This document shows, in pieces, positions 1 to 15,642 of a stretch of DNA of 64,000 nucleotides. The notes beneath the pieces were generated by a model, which saw only the letters and a program-made list of their open reading frames with translations, did not search any database and was not told where the DNA came from. How positions within the stretch are numbered: the stretch's first letter is position 1; the number at the start of each line of letters is the position of its first letter. The DNA is from Haliangium sp050303215 (lineage in GTDB: Bacteria > Myxococcota_A > Polyangia > Haliangiales > Haliangiaceae), in contig NZ_JBNLBH010000051.1 of NCBI RefSeq assembly GCF_050303215.1, positions 1 through 64,000 of the forward strand, read 5' to 3'. The position numbers were made by a program, and so were the translations under genes.

Positions 1-137
1 GCCGTGAAGTTCGCCAACCCCTTCGTCGACTGCGTCTTCGTGATCGCGGCCGTCAACGTCGTCTTGCCGTGATCCACGTGGCCAATCGTTCCGATGTTGA
101 CGTGCGGCTTGTTCCTGACGAATTTTTCCTTGGCCAT
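1..137 (-). CDS. tuf: Elongation factor Tu, N-terminal fragment (gene runs off the window)
   Basis: Only the first 45 codons are present; the gene continues beyond base 1. The encoded start (MAKEKFVRNKPHVNIGTIGH) and the P-loop GHVDHGKT are the signature of EF-Tu, the GTPase that brings aminoacyl-tRNA to the ribosome. The ATG at 137 is preceded by a purine-rich GGAGG site about 10 bases upstream. It is the last gene of a tRNA-tuf operon, the arrangement known from E. coli thrU-tyrU-glyT-thrT-tufB, and is probably co-transcribed with the four tRNAs. Confidence 0.97.
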   Translation of the reverse strand, partial: MAKEKFVRNKPHVNIGTIGHVDHGKTTLTAAITKTQSTKGLANFT

Positions 138-191
138 TCGAGAGATCCTCCGCCTGAGCGTTGCTCGAGGTGTTGATTGAAGTGGTTGTAT

Positions 192-267
<76 letters not shown>

Positions 268-316
268 ATGAATGATGCGTCGCCGCCGTCCTGGCAGGCG
301 GCCAGCGCGGCGGAAC

Positions 317-391
<75 letters not shown>

Positions 392-504
392 CTGAGCGTC
401 CTAGGGACGCGTTACACCAGGCCGTGCTCCGACACCGACCGGGCTGTCAGCGAGCCGAATGACCGGCGCCCGCAGCGGGCTGGATGCCAGTGGAGTCCCG
501 ACCC

Positions 505-588
<84 letters not shown>

Positions 589-710
589 TGTAGGATCGAC
601 GGGCCCGCGCGCAGCGGCGCGAACCCATGGAACCGTCCCGGCCGCTCGCGGCCGAGATCGTCTCGTTCCAGGAAGTCTATTCGGTTGTCATCGGCGCTGT
701 CGGTACGCGG

Positions 711-783
711 AGCTGGCGGTGGGACTCGAACCCGCGACCCCCTGATTACAAGTCAGGCGCTCTACCAACTGAGCTACGCCAGC
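711..783 (-). tRNA. tRNA-Thr (anticodon TGT)
   Basis: Acceptor arms GCTGGCG/CGCCAGC; anticodon loop CTTGTAA gives TGT. It is the first gene of the tRNA-tuf transcript, about 50 bases downstream of the promoter. CCA is not encoded. Confidence 0.97.
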
Positions 784-832
784 AGAATCACAATGGTTTC
801 GAGGGGCCAGCCCCGGCCGACATGGAGTGGAA

Positions 833-862
833 GATATATTCTCGCGGATCGGGTGAAGTCAA
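833..862 (-). promoter_or_regulatory. Promoter of the tRNA-tuf operon
   Basis: Reading leftwards, TTGACT (862-857) is followed after 16-18 bases by an AT-rich AATATATC block (840-833) that supplies a -10 element. This is a close match to a vegetative promoter in an otherwise very GC-rich stretch, and it sits directly upstream of the first tRNA. The remainder of the gap up to the amt stop shows nothing else convincing. Confidence 0.8.
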
Positions 863-983
863 CCTCAAATCACGACAAAGCGAGCCCCTCGGCCGGGGCC
901 TGGGCCGCCGAGAGAGCGCCCGCGCCGCCGCCGACAGTCGGCTACGATCGGGCGGGATTCGGGCTCAGGGCCGGCGCAGGTCG

Positions 984-2243
<1,260 letters not shown>

Positions 2244-2453
2244 CGCTTCGATCTCCTCGAGAACGTTTGGTGTTCATGGAAATGGTTACCAAGCGTGTGT
2301 TTCGCGGAGATGTCCGCCGGGTAAAGGTGTATCGCAGAGTGCGACTCAACACCGGCGACCCTGTGGCGACGGGCACGCCGACGAGCGGACAGATCCCGGC
2401 CCGGGCCGCTCGGGTCGGCCGGCCTCGCCCCCGGCGTATGCGCAGCGTCGCGC

Positions 2454-4469
<2,016 letters not shown>

Positions 4470-4601
4470 GGCTCTCCCTTGAGTGTGACGCCCCTCGGGA
4501 CACCTGTGTTGCAGAAAAAATTGAGTGCTCTTTTGGCGTACATGTGATCCGTGCAACCTGGATCGGGTGCATTCGGCGCCGCGACCTTCCATCGGCGCCG
4601 G

Positions 4602-4629
4602 ACCTCTGGGCATCGACCTCTGGGCATCG
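4602..4629. repeat. Exact 14-bp tandem duplication in a divergent promoter region
   Basis: ACCTCTGGGCATCG occurs twice without a gap, inside the 221-base region between the divergent kinase (left) and RecB-like (right) genes. It could be a duplicated operator or a neutral slippage event. No clear -35/-10 pair was found next to it. Confidence 0.7.
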
Positions 4630-4690
4630 TCATAGGCACACGGTAGGGTTGGGCTCGCGCTCGCCGGCAGCGGCGACGCACCGATTCACG

Positions 4691-8520
<3,830 letters not shown>

Positions 8521-8530
<10 letters not shown>

Positions 8531-9528
8531 GGCCCGGGGACGTCTCCGCCCCCCACCGCCCCCGGCTCACTGGGCTCGGCCGGGGCGAGGACCGAGGACT
8601 CGCCGGAGGGCGGACGGTCCAAGGCCAGCACCAACGCCCCGGGCAAGCTGGCGACCAGGGCCACCGCGCCGTACAGCACCGCCGCGGCCAGGGCCTCACC
8701 ACCGTCGCGCCCGGCCATGCCCCACAGCGCCACCGCCGCGGCCTCGCGCAGGCCCCAGCCGCCATACGAGATCGGGATGGAGATCGCCAGCAACACCCCC
8801 GGCACCAAGGCCAACAGCTCCAGCACCGACAGCGATGCGCCCAGCGCCCGCACCGCGCAGTAGAAGCCCCCCATGCAGGTGCCGGTGACGGCCGCGCCGA
8901 GCGCGATCTGGATCGCGGCCTCGCGGGGCGCGAACAGGACCCGCCCGAGGTCGCGCGTGAAGCGCTCGATGACCCCACCGGTGCGGCGCGCGAGCATCAC
9001 CAGCCCGGCCAGCCCGGCCACGACCACGACCAACACACCGACCAGGGGCAGCCAGGTGCGCACCGTCGGCATCGCCCCCGGCAGCCGTGACCACAGCATC
9101 ATACTGGTGACCGCGAGCAGACTCACGACCAGGACGTTGGACACGCGTTCGATGATCACCGTGCGCACCGCCGACCCGACCCCACCCTGGCGCTCGCGCA
9201 CGGCCCGACGACCGTGGCGCCAGGCCCGCACCGCGTCGCCGGCCATACCGCTGGGCAGCACCTGGTTGAGAAACAGCGCCAGGTACAGCTCGCGCACGGC
9301 CACCCCCAGCCCGACCTCGACCCCGACGCAGATCGTGGTGTGACGCCAGCGCATCGCGGCCACCACGGTCCCGGCGCTGACCCAGACCAGGCCCGCCAGC
9401 AGCCACGCCGGCTCGGCCCCGGTCAGCCGATCGAGCAGCCCGGCCCCGAGACCGAGCTGCCACAGCAGCAGCAACAGCGCGGCCGTGACCCCGAGCTGGA
9501 GCACGATGCGCGCGCCGCGCGAGATCAT
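8521..9528 (-). CDS. Flippase-like membrane protein (lysylphosphatidylglycerol synthase TM-domain family)
   Basis: The 335-residue integral membrane protein has about 8 hydrophobic segments. It resembles the membrane half of MprF and the UPF0104 proteins, with the conserved-looking LFLNQVLPSGMAGDAVRAWR segment near 75-95. No soluble aminoacyl-transferase domain follows, so it is more likely a lipid flippase-type protein than a lysyl-PG synthase. Start: ATG 9528, preceded by GAGAGG. This ATG overlaps by four bases the stop of a 15-codon frame made of 15-bp repeats. The 3' end runs 10 bases into the end of the RecB-like gene. Confidence 0.85.
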
Positions 9529-9572
9529 CCCTGGCCTCTCATGGCCTGACCTCTCATGGCCTGACCTCTCAT
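9525..9572 (-). CDS. Possible 15-residue leader peptide made of repeats
   Basis: The frame reads MRGQAMRGQAMRGQG and stops in the TGA of ATGA, whose ATG is the flippase start. It consists of two and a fraction 15-bp repeats. Each repeat carries an in-frame ATG and a GAGAGG purine tract usable as a ribosome site. The geometry suggests translational coupling, but the first ATG has no obvious ribosome site of its own, so translation is not proven. Confidence 0.4.
   Translation of the reverse strand: MRGQAMRGQAMRGQG
9529..9572 (-). repeat. 15-bp tandem repeats at the flippase translation start
   Basis: On the minus strand the unit ATGAGAGGTCAGGCC occurs twice, followed by a third degenerate copy that ends at the start codon. 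Because the period is a multiple of three, copy-number change would add or remove five codons without breaking the frame. Confidence 0.9.
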
Positions 9573-9649
9573 GGCCCAGTTGTAGCACCGGGCCGGGACC
9601 AGGTCACTGCCGCAGCCACCCGGCCGCGCGATTCGGGCCACGCTCGCGC

Positions 9650-12229
9650 CTACTCGCGGTACAGCACCGTCACCGCCGTGCCCTCGGCGATCACCGAGCC
9701 GCTCACCGCCCGACCGTTGCCGGCACCGGGATCGGACCGCTCCATCGCCACCTTCCACTCCCCCGGCGGCAGGGCAAAGCTGTAGTTGTCGGCGTTGTTG
9801 TAGATGACGATGATCTCGGACCACGAGTCGCCGTTGGCGGCGGCGTCGATATCGTGCACGACCACACCGTAGCGGGGCCGGGTGGTGGTCACGTGGCGAT
9901 CGATCTCGTCCCAGGTGTTGAAGCGCAGCCCGGGGTGGGCCTTGCGCAGAGCGATGACGTCGCGGTAGTAGGCGAACACGTCGGCGTTGTCGAGCTTCCA
10001 CTGCCAGCGGTACTTGTTGACCTCGTCGCCGGCGTTGTAGCTGTTGTGCTCGCCTTGCTTGTCGCGCAGGAGCTCGACCCCGCCGTGCAGGAAGGGAACG
10101 CCTTGGCTGGTGAGCACGATCCCGTTGGCGAACATCTGGATGCGGCGCAGGTAGGCGCTGCTCCGGGCTACCCCGTTGCCGTCGGCCCAGAACAGAATCT
10201 TGTCGCGCAGGGTCAGGTTGTCGTGGGCCGAGACGTAGTTGATGCTCTGCTCGGGGTCGGCCGCGAACATGGAGTCCCAGGTGTCGATAGCGGCGTTGGG
10301 GTCGTTGGCGTAGCGGATGCCGCCCCGGCTGCCGACCTCGATGCGCCAGGTGTCGGGGAAGCCGCCGAAGGCGTAACAGTCGCCGGGGTTGCAGCCGCCG
10401 CTGTCGTTCTGGCCCTTGATGGCCTCGCGGAACTTGGGGTTGAACACGCCCACGCGGGCGTCGCCGATGCGGGCGATGGTGCCCAGCCGGACCCGGTCGA
10501 GCTCGCGCGGATCGGAGGCGTAGCCGTTCCAGGGCTCGCCGTACAGGAGCAGGGTGCGGTCGGGGAAGACCGCGTTGAGGTGACGGCCCCAGTCGCCGAC
10601 GTCGTCGTAGTCGAAGATGCCGATCAGGTCGAAGCGGAACCCGTCGAGGTTGTACTCGCGCACCCAATACTCCAGCGAGTCGCGGATCATGCGGCTCACC
10701 ATGGGCACGTTGGCGTCGATGGAGTTGCCCGTGCCCGACAGGTCCGTGGGGGTGTAGTACCGGCCCGAGATGGGCTCGAACATCTCCTTGGCGTAGGTGT
10801 GGTTGTAGACCACGTCCATGATCACCCGGATGCCGGCCTTGTGCAGCTCGTCGACCATGCGCTTGAGCTCGCGGGCGCGGTTCTCGTAGTCGAAGGGCGT
10901 GAGCGAGTAGCGCTCTTCGGGCACGTTGTAGTTGCGCGGGTCGTAGCCCCAGTTGTAGCAGCTCTGATCGGCGACGTTGGCGCAGCTCGCAAAGTCGTAA
11001 AAGGGCAGGATCTGGACGTGGGTGACGCCGAGCTCGACCAGGTGGTCGATGCCGGTGGCCACGCCCTGGTAGCGAGTCCCCGGCTCGACCAGGCCGAGGA
11101 ACTTGCCACGCAGCTCGGGCGACACCCCGCTGCTGTCGTCGATGGTGAAGTCGCGCACGTGCAGCTCGTAGATGACGGCGTCCTCGCGCTCGACCTGAGC
11201 CGGCCGCGGCGACCAGCCCTCGGCCAGCTCGGTCCGGCTCATGTCCATGACGATGTTGGTGTTGGTGTTGGGCTCGACCATCTTGCCGTAGGGGTCGCGC
11301 ACGCTCACGCCGTCGACCACGAACTGGTACGGCTTCAGGTGGTGGTCACCGGGCACGTAGAGCGCGTACACGTCGGTGTAGCCGTCGCGGTCGGGCGCGC
11401 GCTCGAGCTGGTGCTCGTCCCCGTCCAGGCGCACGCGCACGTCGCCGTGGTCCGGCGACCAGATGGCGAAGGTCGTGCCTTCGGGCGTGTACTCGGCGCC
11501 CAGGGTGGTGTACGCGGCACCGTCTCCCGGGTCGCCCGGATCGCCGCCGCCGACGACGGTCGCCGTGATCTGCTTGCTGCCCGCGTCGAAGCAGATCTGG
11601 TAGCGGGTGTCGGCGCTGACCGCGTAGTCCTGGGCCGGGTAGTTCTCGCTCCAGTCGCCGTAGTGATCGATCTTGAAGCGCGGGCCGCCATTGCCGTCAC
11701 CGCCGCCGAAGTCTTGGATCGTGCAGAAGACGACCCCGTCGTCGGAGTCCATGGCGGTCGCGCCCCAGCCGTTGGGGGTGCCGCGGAAGTACCAGGTGTC
11801 GCCGCCGCCGCCGCAGCCCGCCACCGGGCTGACCTCGATCTGCTTGCTGGCGGCATCGAAGCGGACGAGGTAGGTGCCGACGGCGACGGAGTAGTCTTGG
11901 GCGGGGTAGTTTTCGGACCAGTCGCCAAAGCGATCGATCTTGAAGCGCGGGCCGCCGCTTTCGTCACCGCCGAGGAACGATTGGCAGGTCTCGTAGACGC
12001 TGCCCCCTTGGGACGCCAGGGCCTCGAGCCCCCAACCGTTGGGGGTGCCGCGGAAGTACCACTCGTCGCCGGCCTTGTCGGTCCCGGCGGCCCCAGCGGC
12101 CCCAGCGGCAAGCTCGCCCAGCTCGTCGGCCGCGCAGCCGCAGCCGAGCGTGGCCACTGCGATCAGGCCGCTCGCGACCAGCGAACTCGCCAGCCTATGC
12201 ATCGACACGTCGATTCGATCTCGCAACAT
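9650..12229 (-). CDS. pulA: Type I pullulanase, secreted lipoprotein (GH13)
   Basis: The 859-residue enzyme hydrolyses alpha-1,6 branch points of pullulan, starch or glycogen. The ATG has a GGAGAG site. A signal peptide ends in a lipobox-like LATLGC (Cys30). Two tandem copies of an about 85-residue module (WYFRGTPNGWG...GGPRFKID...ENYPAQDY; about 57-140 and 150-235) look like starch-binding domains. A CBM48-like region follows, then the catalytic barrel with YNWGYDP (pullulanase hallmark), DVVYNHT (about 471), GFRFD (nucleophile Asp, about 530), YGEPW (acid Glu, about 564) and SAHDN (about 666). All catalytic residues are present. It probably acts on polysaccharide at the cell surface. Confidence 0.93.
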   Translation of the reverse strand: MLRDRIDVSMHRLASSLVASGLIAVATLGCGCAADELGELAAGAAGAAGTDKAGDEWYFRGTPNGWGLEALASQGGSVYETCQSFLGGDESGGPRFKIDRFGDWSENYPAQDYSVAVGTYLVRFDAASKQIEVSPVAGCGGGGDTWYFRGTPNGWGATAMDSDDGVVFCTIQDFGGGDGNGGPRFKIDHYGDWSENYPAQDYAVSADTRYQICFDAGSKQITATVVGGGDPGDPGDGAAYTTLGAEYTPEGTTFAIWSPDHGDVRVRLDGDEHQLERAPDRDGYTDVYALYVPGDHHLKPYQFVVDGVSVRDPYGKMVEPNTNTNIVMDMSRTELAEGWSPRPAQVEREDAVIYELHVRDFTIDDSSGVSPELRGKFLGLVEPGTRYQGVATGIDHLVELGVTHVQILPFYDFASCANVADQSCYNWGYDPRNYNVPEERYSLTPFDYENRARELKRMVDELHKAGIRVIMDVVYNHTYAKEMFEPISGRYYTPTDLSGTGNSIDANVPMVSRMIRDSLEYWVREYNLDGFRFDLIGIFDYDDVGDWGRHLNAVFPDRTLLLYGEPWNGYASDPRELDRVRLGTIARIGDARVGVFNPKFREAIKGQNDSGGCNPGDCYAFGGFPDTWRIEVGSRGGIRYANDPNAAIDTWDSMFAADPEQSINYVSAHDNLTLRDKILFWADGNGVARSSAYLRRIQMFANGIVLTSQGVPFLHGGVELLRDKQGEHNSYNAGDEVNKYRWQWKLDNADVFAYYRDVIALRKAHPGLRFNTWDEIDRHVTTTRPRYGVVVHDIDAAANGDSWSEIIVIYNNADNYSFALPPGEWKVAMERSDPGAGNGRAVSGSVIAEGTAVTVLYRE

Positions 12230-12581
12230 GGTTTTGCTCTCCGTGCTCGTGCGGCCACGGCGTGGACGCATCATCAGCTCTGCTACAGAAGGTTCGGGAC
12301 CTAGCTCAAGCAATCACCTTGCCAGCTCAACAGAGCCCGAAACCCGCTCAAAGCCCGTGAAATCACACCCCCGATGGATGTGAGCTCGTTGCCTACCCCA
12401 ACGCACCAAAGCTGCCGTTGCGATCGGCAACACCGCGGGCTCGAGCCGCGCGAGCAGCCTGGCCAGGCTGACGACGATCACCGCGAACGAGCGTCCGCTC
12501 GATCCGATACTCCTGCGGCGACGCACGCGCGACCGAATACGTTCATTGGGGGGTTGGTCTCGTGGTCTCGGGGGCGAGCCA
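12230..12581. other. Divergent intergenic region between pullulanase and membrane protein genes
   Basis: No gene was found in these 352 bases. The region must hold the pullulanase promoter, but no strong -35/-10 pair facing left was recognised. The base composition is less GC-rich than the flanking genes. Confidence 0.6.
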
Positions 12582-12609
12582 TTGAGATCGCCACGACGGT
12601 CCATATAAT
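12582..12609 (+). promoter_or_regulatory. Strong sigma-70-like promoter for a probably leaderless mRNA
   Basis: TTGAGA (12582-12587), a 16-base spacer and a perfect TATAAT (12604-12609). Transcription would be expected to begin about 6-8 bases after the -10 box, that is at or beside the GTG at 12616 that opens the long membrane-protein frame. Confidence 0.8.
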
Positions 12610-12615
12610 CCGTCG

Positions 12616-15447
12616 GTGCGCGCGCACCTCCACCGGCGGCTGGCCGCGGTTCGTGGCCACGCCCGGACCCAGCGAGCCAAGCTCCAGGCCGCGTTCGCGG
12701 ACGCGCGGCACGCGGGACAGCGGACCTGGCACGAACTTGGGACGAGCGGACGTCGCGCGGCCGGCGTGATCGCAGCAGCGGTGGCGGCGTCAGCGCTCAC
12801 CGCCTGGCTGTTCCCAGACACGGTCGCCGCCGGCGTGGCCTCGATCGCGCTGGTGATGGCGCTGGGGGCTGGGGCGGCAGGGGCCGCGCCGGTCTGCCCG
12901 CGCTCGATTCCGCGCTGGCTGTCGGCGGTCCTGCTCACTGCGCTCGTCGCCGCCGCCGGCGCGATCATCTACTGCTCGTCCTGGAGCAATCCCGGCTGGC
13001 GCAACTTCGACTGGGGTCCGCACCATGCCAACCTGGCCCACATGCTCGAAGGCCTGCGCGCCGGTCACATCCCGCGCTGGGAGCACAGCGTATCGAGCGG
13101 CGACGCCAGCTACGAGCTCTATCCATTCCTGCCCTACTACTTGGCTGCGCGTGCGGCGCAGCTCACGGACGCCACGGATCTCACCCTGGTGCTCATCCGC
13201 TCTGCCATCGTCATCCACGTCCTGGGAGCCATCGGTGGCGCGCTCTTGGCCCGCCGACTGATGCCGTGGCCGGCCGCGCTCGTCGTCGGTCTGGCCTTGC
13301 TCGTCGACGTCGGCTCGACCCACAGCGGCGGCGGCGACGGGCTCTTCCTGATGGGCGTGTCCCACAGCGCGCTGGCCAACGCGGTGTGGCCGGTGGTGCT
13401 CATCGCCACCCTCGACGCGCTCGAGCGGCCTCGCCTGGGGGCGTCGATCCGCATCTGGCTGGGGGTGCCCTTCGTGGTTGCCTGTCACCCCCTCGGTGTA
13501 GTCCTGGCAATCGCGACCGCGCTCGCGCTGGTCCTGGTGGCCCTACTGGCTCGCGATCTCCCCCCGCGTCGGGCCCTCTTCGCCCTCGCTCACGTCGTCG
13601 TCGGGATCGCGCTCGCGGCCGTGTTTTGGGCCCCATTCGGCGCCCGCCTGATGCTTCATGGGATCCACTTCGCCACGCCGGCCGAGTCACCGTGGCAGCT
13701 CTTTGCGCAGTTCATGAACGGGTCTCTGGTGGAGACCAGCTTCGTCCCCCTCGTCGTCGCCGGCGTCGTCGGGGCCCTGATCGCCCTGCTCTCGCGCCGA
13801 GCCGCCCCGACCCTGCTCGGCGCCTTCGTCGCCATCTTTCTCGTCGGACTGGCCGATCAAGTCTACTTGCTCTTGGACCTGACCCCGTCCCCGGAGCTAG
13901 CCCGGTTCTCAGTGATGCGACTGCGCTCGGCCGCCAAGATCGCGCTGTACGTGTGCGGCATGTACGTGACCACGCTGCTGCTGCGCGAGCTCGCGTCGCG
14001 CTGGCGGGGGCGGGCGCGGCTACTCCTGGGCGCGGTGGTGGCGGTGCTCGCGCTGGGCGCGGTGCGAGGCGCCGCGCCATTCATGGATCGGCACCGCGTC
14101 GTCATCGACGAGCTGTCCGCTCAGATGATCCCGGATCCGGAGGGCATGAAGCAGCTCGTGACCTGGGCCCGCGAGCAGATGCGCGACATGACGCCCGCGC
14201 GCTTCGGCCGGCTGCTGCACGAGAACGGTCGCTGGCACAACGTCTACCACCTCAACGCCGAGACCGGACTGCCCACCTTGTGGGTTGGTGGGAGCTCGGC
14301 GCTGTTCCTGCGCGAGCGGATCGAAGACACCTCGCCGGCGAGCTTGCGGCGCTTCAACGTGCGCTGGGTGATGCATCAAGGCAAACCGCCCAAACTGGGT
14401 GACCCGGCGACCGAGCGCCGCTTCGGCAGCTACATCGTGCGTGAATTGCCCGACTGGGACGGACGCTTCGCGCGAGTCGAACGGGGCCGCGGCGAGGCCG
14501 TGGTCACCCGACTGGACGACGAGCACATCGAGGTCGAGCTGCGCGGCACCGACGAGCCCGCGCTGGTGGTGCTGGGCATGGGCTACTACCCCCGCTGGCA
14601 AGCTCGGCACGAACAGCGCGGGCTGCTGCCCGTGTACGCCACCCCGACCATCCCCGGTGGTCGGCTGCGCGCCGTGGCGGCCTGGTTGCCGCCGGGCAGG
14701 ACCAGCTTTCGACCCACCGGGGCGCTGCCCTCGGACGGCCGGGGCCGGGGCGTCGCCGGGCTGGCCGCGGTCCTGGCCGTGGCCATGGTCGTGCTGTGGT
14801 CGTGGGGGCGTACTCGGCGCCGGGCGCTGCGCGTGATGGCCCGAGGCAGCTCCCGGCTGCGCGCCGCCGGCCGCGGTCTGGCTGTCGGCGCGGTCGCGCT
14901 GGGGACGCTGGGGCTGGTGCTGGCGGGCGCGCTCGGCTCGCGCCGACCAGCGCCGGCGCTGCAGCTCGGCAACGGACTGTGGGGCGCCGCCAAAGTGGAG
15001 GCACGCGCGCCGGACACCCCCTGGACCCACTGCTCGTACTCCTGGATGCGCGGCGGCTACCGCTGCCCCCAAGTGTTGATTCACGACGCCACCGGCGCCC
15101 TCCTCAACGACGCGCCCCCCAGCACACCGTTCGCCGTGCCCGTCATCGCGGTGTCCCCCGACGACGAAGAGCAGATCGAGTTTCGCATCGAGCTCGAGGC
15201 CCGCCTCGCCGGTGCGTACTGGGGCGCGTCCGCAGGTGGCAAGACCACCGTGGCGCTGGACGGCGGCGCGACGCTCACGCTCGCGGGCCGACGCGAGCAC
15301 GCTTTCGCGCCGGCCGAGGAGCCCCGAACGCTGATATTGACCGGTCGTACGAAGCCCAAGGGACTCCAGTTCACGCTGGTACGGCGCACGCGCCTGGAGC
15401 CGGATCGCGCCTATCCGGCCCCGCCCGAGTCCCCACCGTGGCGGTGA
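12616..15447 (+). CDS. Large membrane protein, PTPS-related / glycosyltransferase-like
   Basis: The 943-residue protein has a membrane half with about 12 hydrophobic segments and the segment HIPRWEHSVSSG followed by YPFLPYYLAARA, which resembles the PTPS-related membrane family (Pfam PTPS_related), distant relatives of GT-C glycosyltransferases. After about residue 480 comes a soluble domain, two more hydrophobic segments (about 715-735 and 755-775), and a beta-rich extracytoplasmic C-terminus. A role in surface polysaccharide or lipid glycosylation is inferred, not shown. The GTG start lies at the predicted transcription start. A second membrane protein follows after 195 bases on the same strand. 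Confidence 0.75.
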   Translation: MRAHLHRRLAAVRGHARTQRAKLQAAFADARHAGQRTWHELGTSGRRAAGVIAAAVAASALTAWLFPDTVAAGVASIALVMALGAGAAGAAPVCPRSIPRWLSAVLLTALVAAAGAIIYCSSWSNPGWRNFDWGPHHANLAHMLEGLRAGHIPRWEHSVSSGDASYELYPFLPYYLAARAAQLTDATDLTLVLIRSAIVIHVLGAIGGALLARRLMPWPAALVVGLALLVDVGSTHSGGGDGLFLMGVSHSALANAVWPVVLIATLDALERPRLGASIRIWLGVPFVVACHPLGVVLAIATALALVLVALLARDLPPRRALFALAHVVVGIALAAVFWAPFGARLMLHGIHFATPAESPWQLFAQFMNGSLVETSFVPLVVAGVVGALIALLSRRAAPTLLGAFVAIFLVGLADQVYLLLDLTPSPELARFSVMRLRSAAKIALYVCGMYVTTLLLRELASRWRGRARLLLGAVVAVLALGAVRGAAPFMDRHRVVIDELSAQMIPDPEGMKQLVTWAREQMRDMTPARFGRLLHENGRWHNVYHLNAETGLPTLWVGGSSALFLRERIEDTSPASLRRFNVRWVMHQGKPPKLGDPATERRFGSYIVRELPDWDGRFARVERGRGEAVVTRLDDEHIEVELRGTDEPALVVLGMGYYPRWQARHEQRGLLPVYATPTIPGGRLRAVAAWLPPGRTSFRPTGALPSDGRGRGVAGLAAVLAVAMVVLWSWGRTRRRALRVMARGSSRLRAAGRGLAVGAVALGTLGLVLAGALGSRRPAPALQLGNGLWGAAKVEARAPDTPWTHCSYSWMRGGYRCPQVLIHDATGALLNDAPPSTPFAVPVIAVSPDDEEQIEFRIELEARLAGAYWGASAGGKTTVALDGGATLTLAGRREHAFAPAEEPRTLILTGRTKPKGLQFTLVRRTRLEPDRAYPAPPESPPWR

Positions 15448-15642
15448 GTCGACGCCGGAGCGCACGTGCACGCGCCGATGCCGCCGCGCTGCCGTCACCT
15501 AGCCATGCCCGCGGCGCACCGTCGCCCCCATCCGCGGGATGGTCTATTATACTGCCCCCGCCGCGAGCCGGATTCGCCCATCCACGGGCAACCCGGGCGG
15601 CGCCGCAGGCGGCCGCCGCGCCTCCGCCGCGGGGAGTCAACG

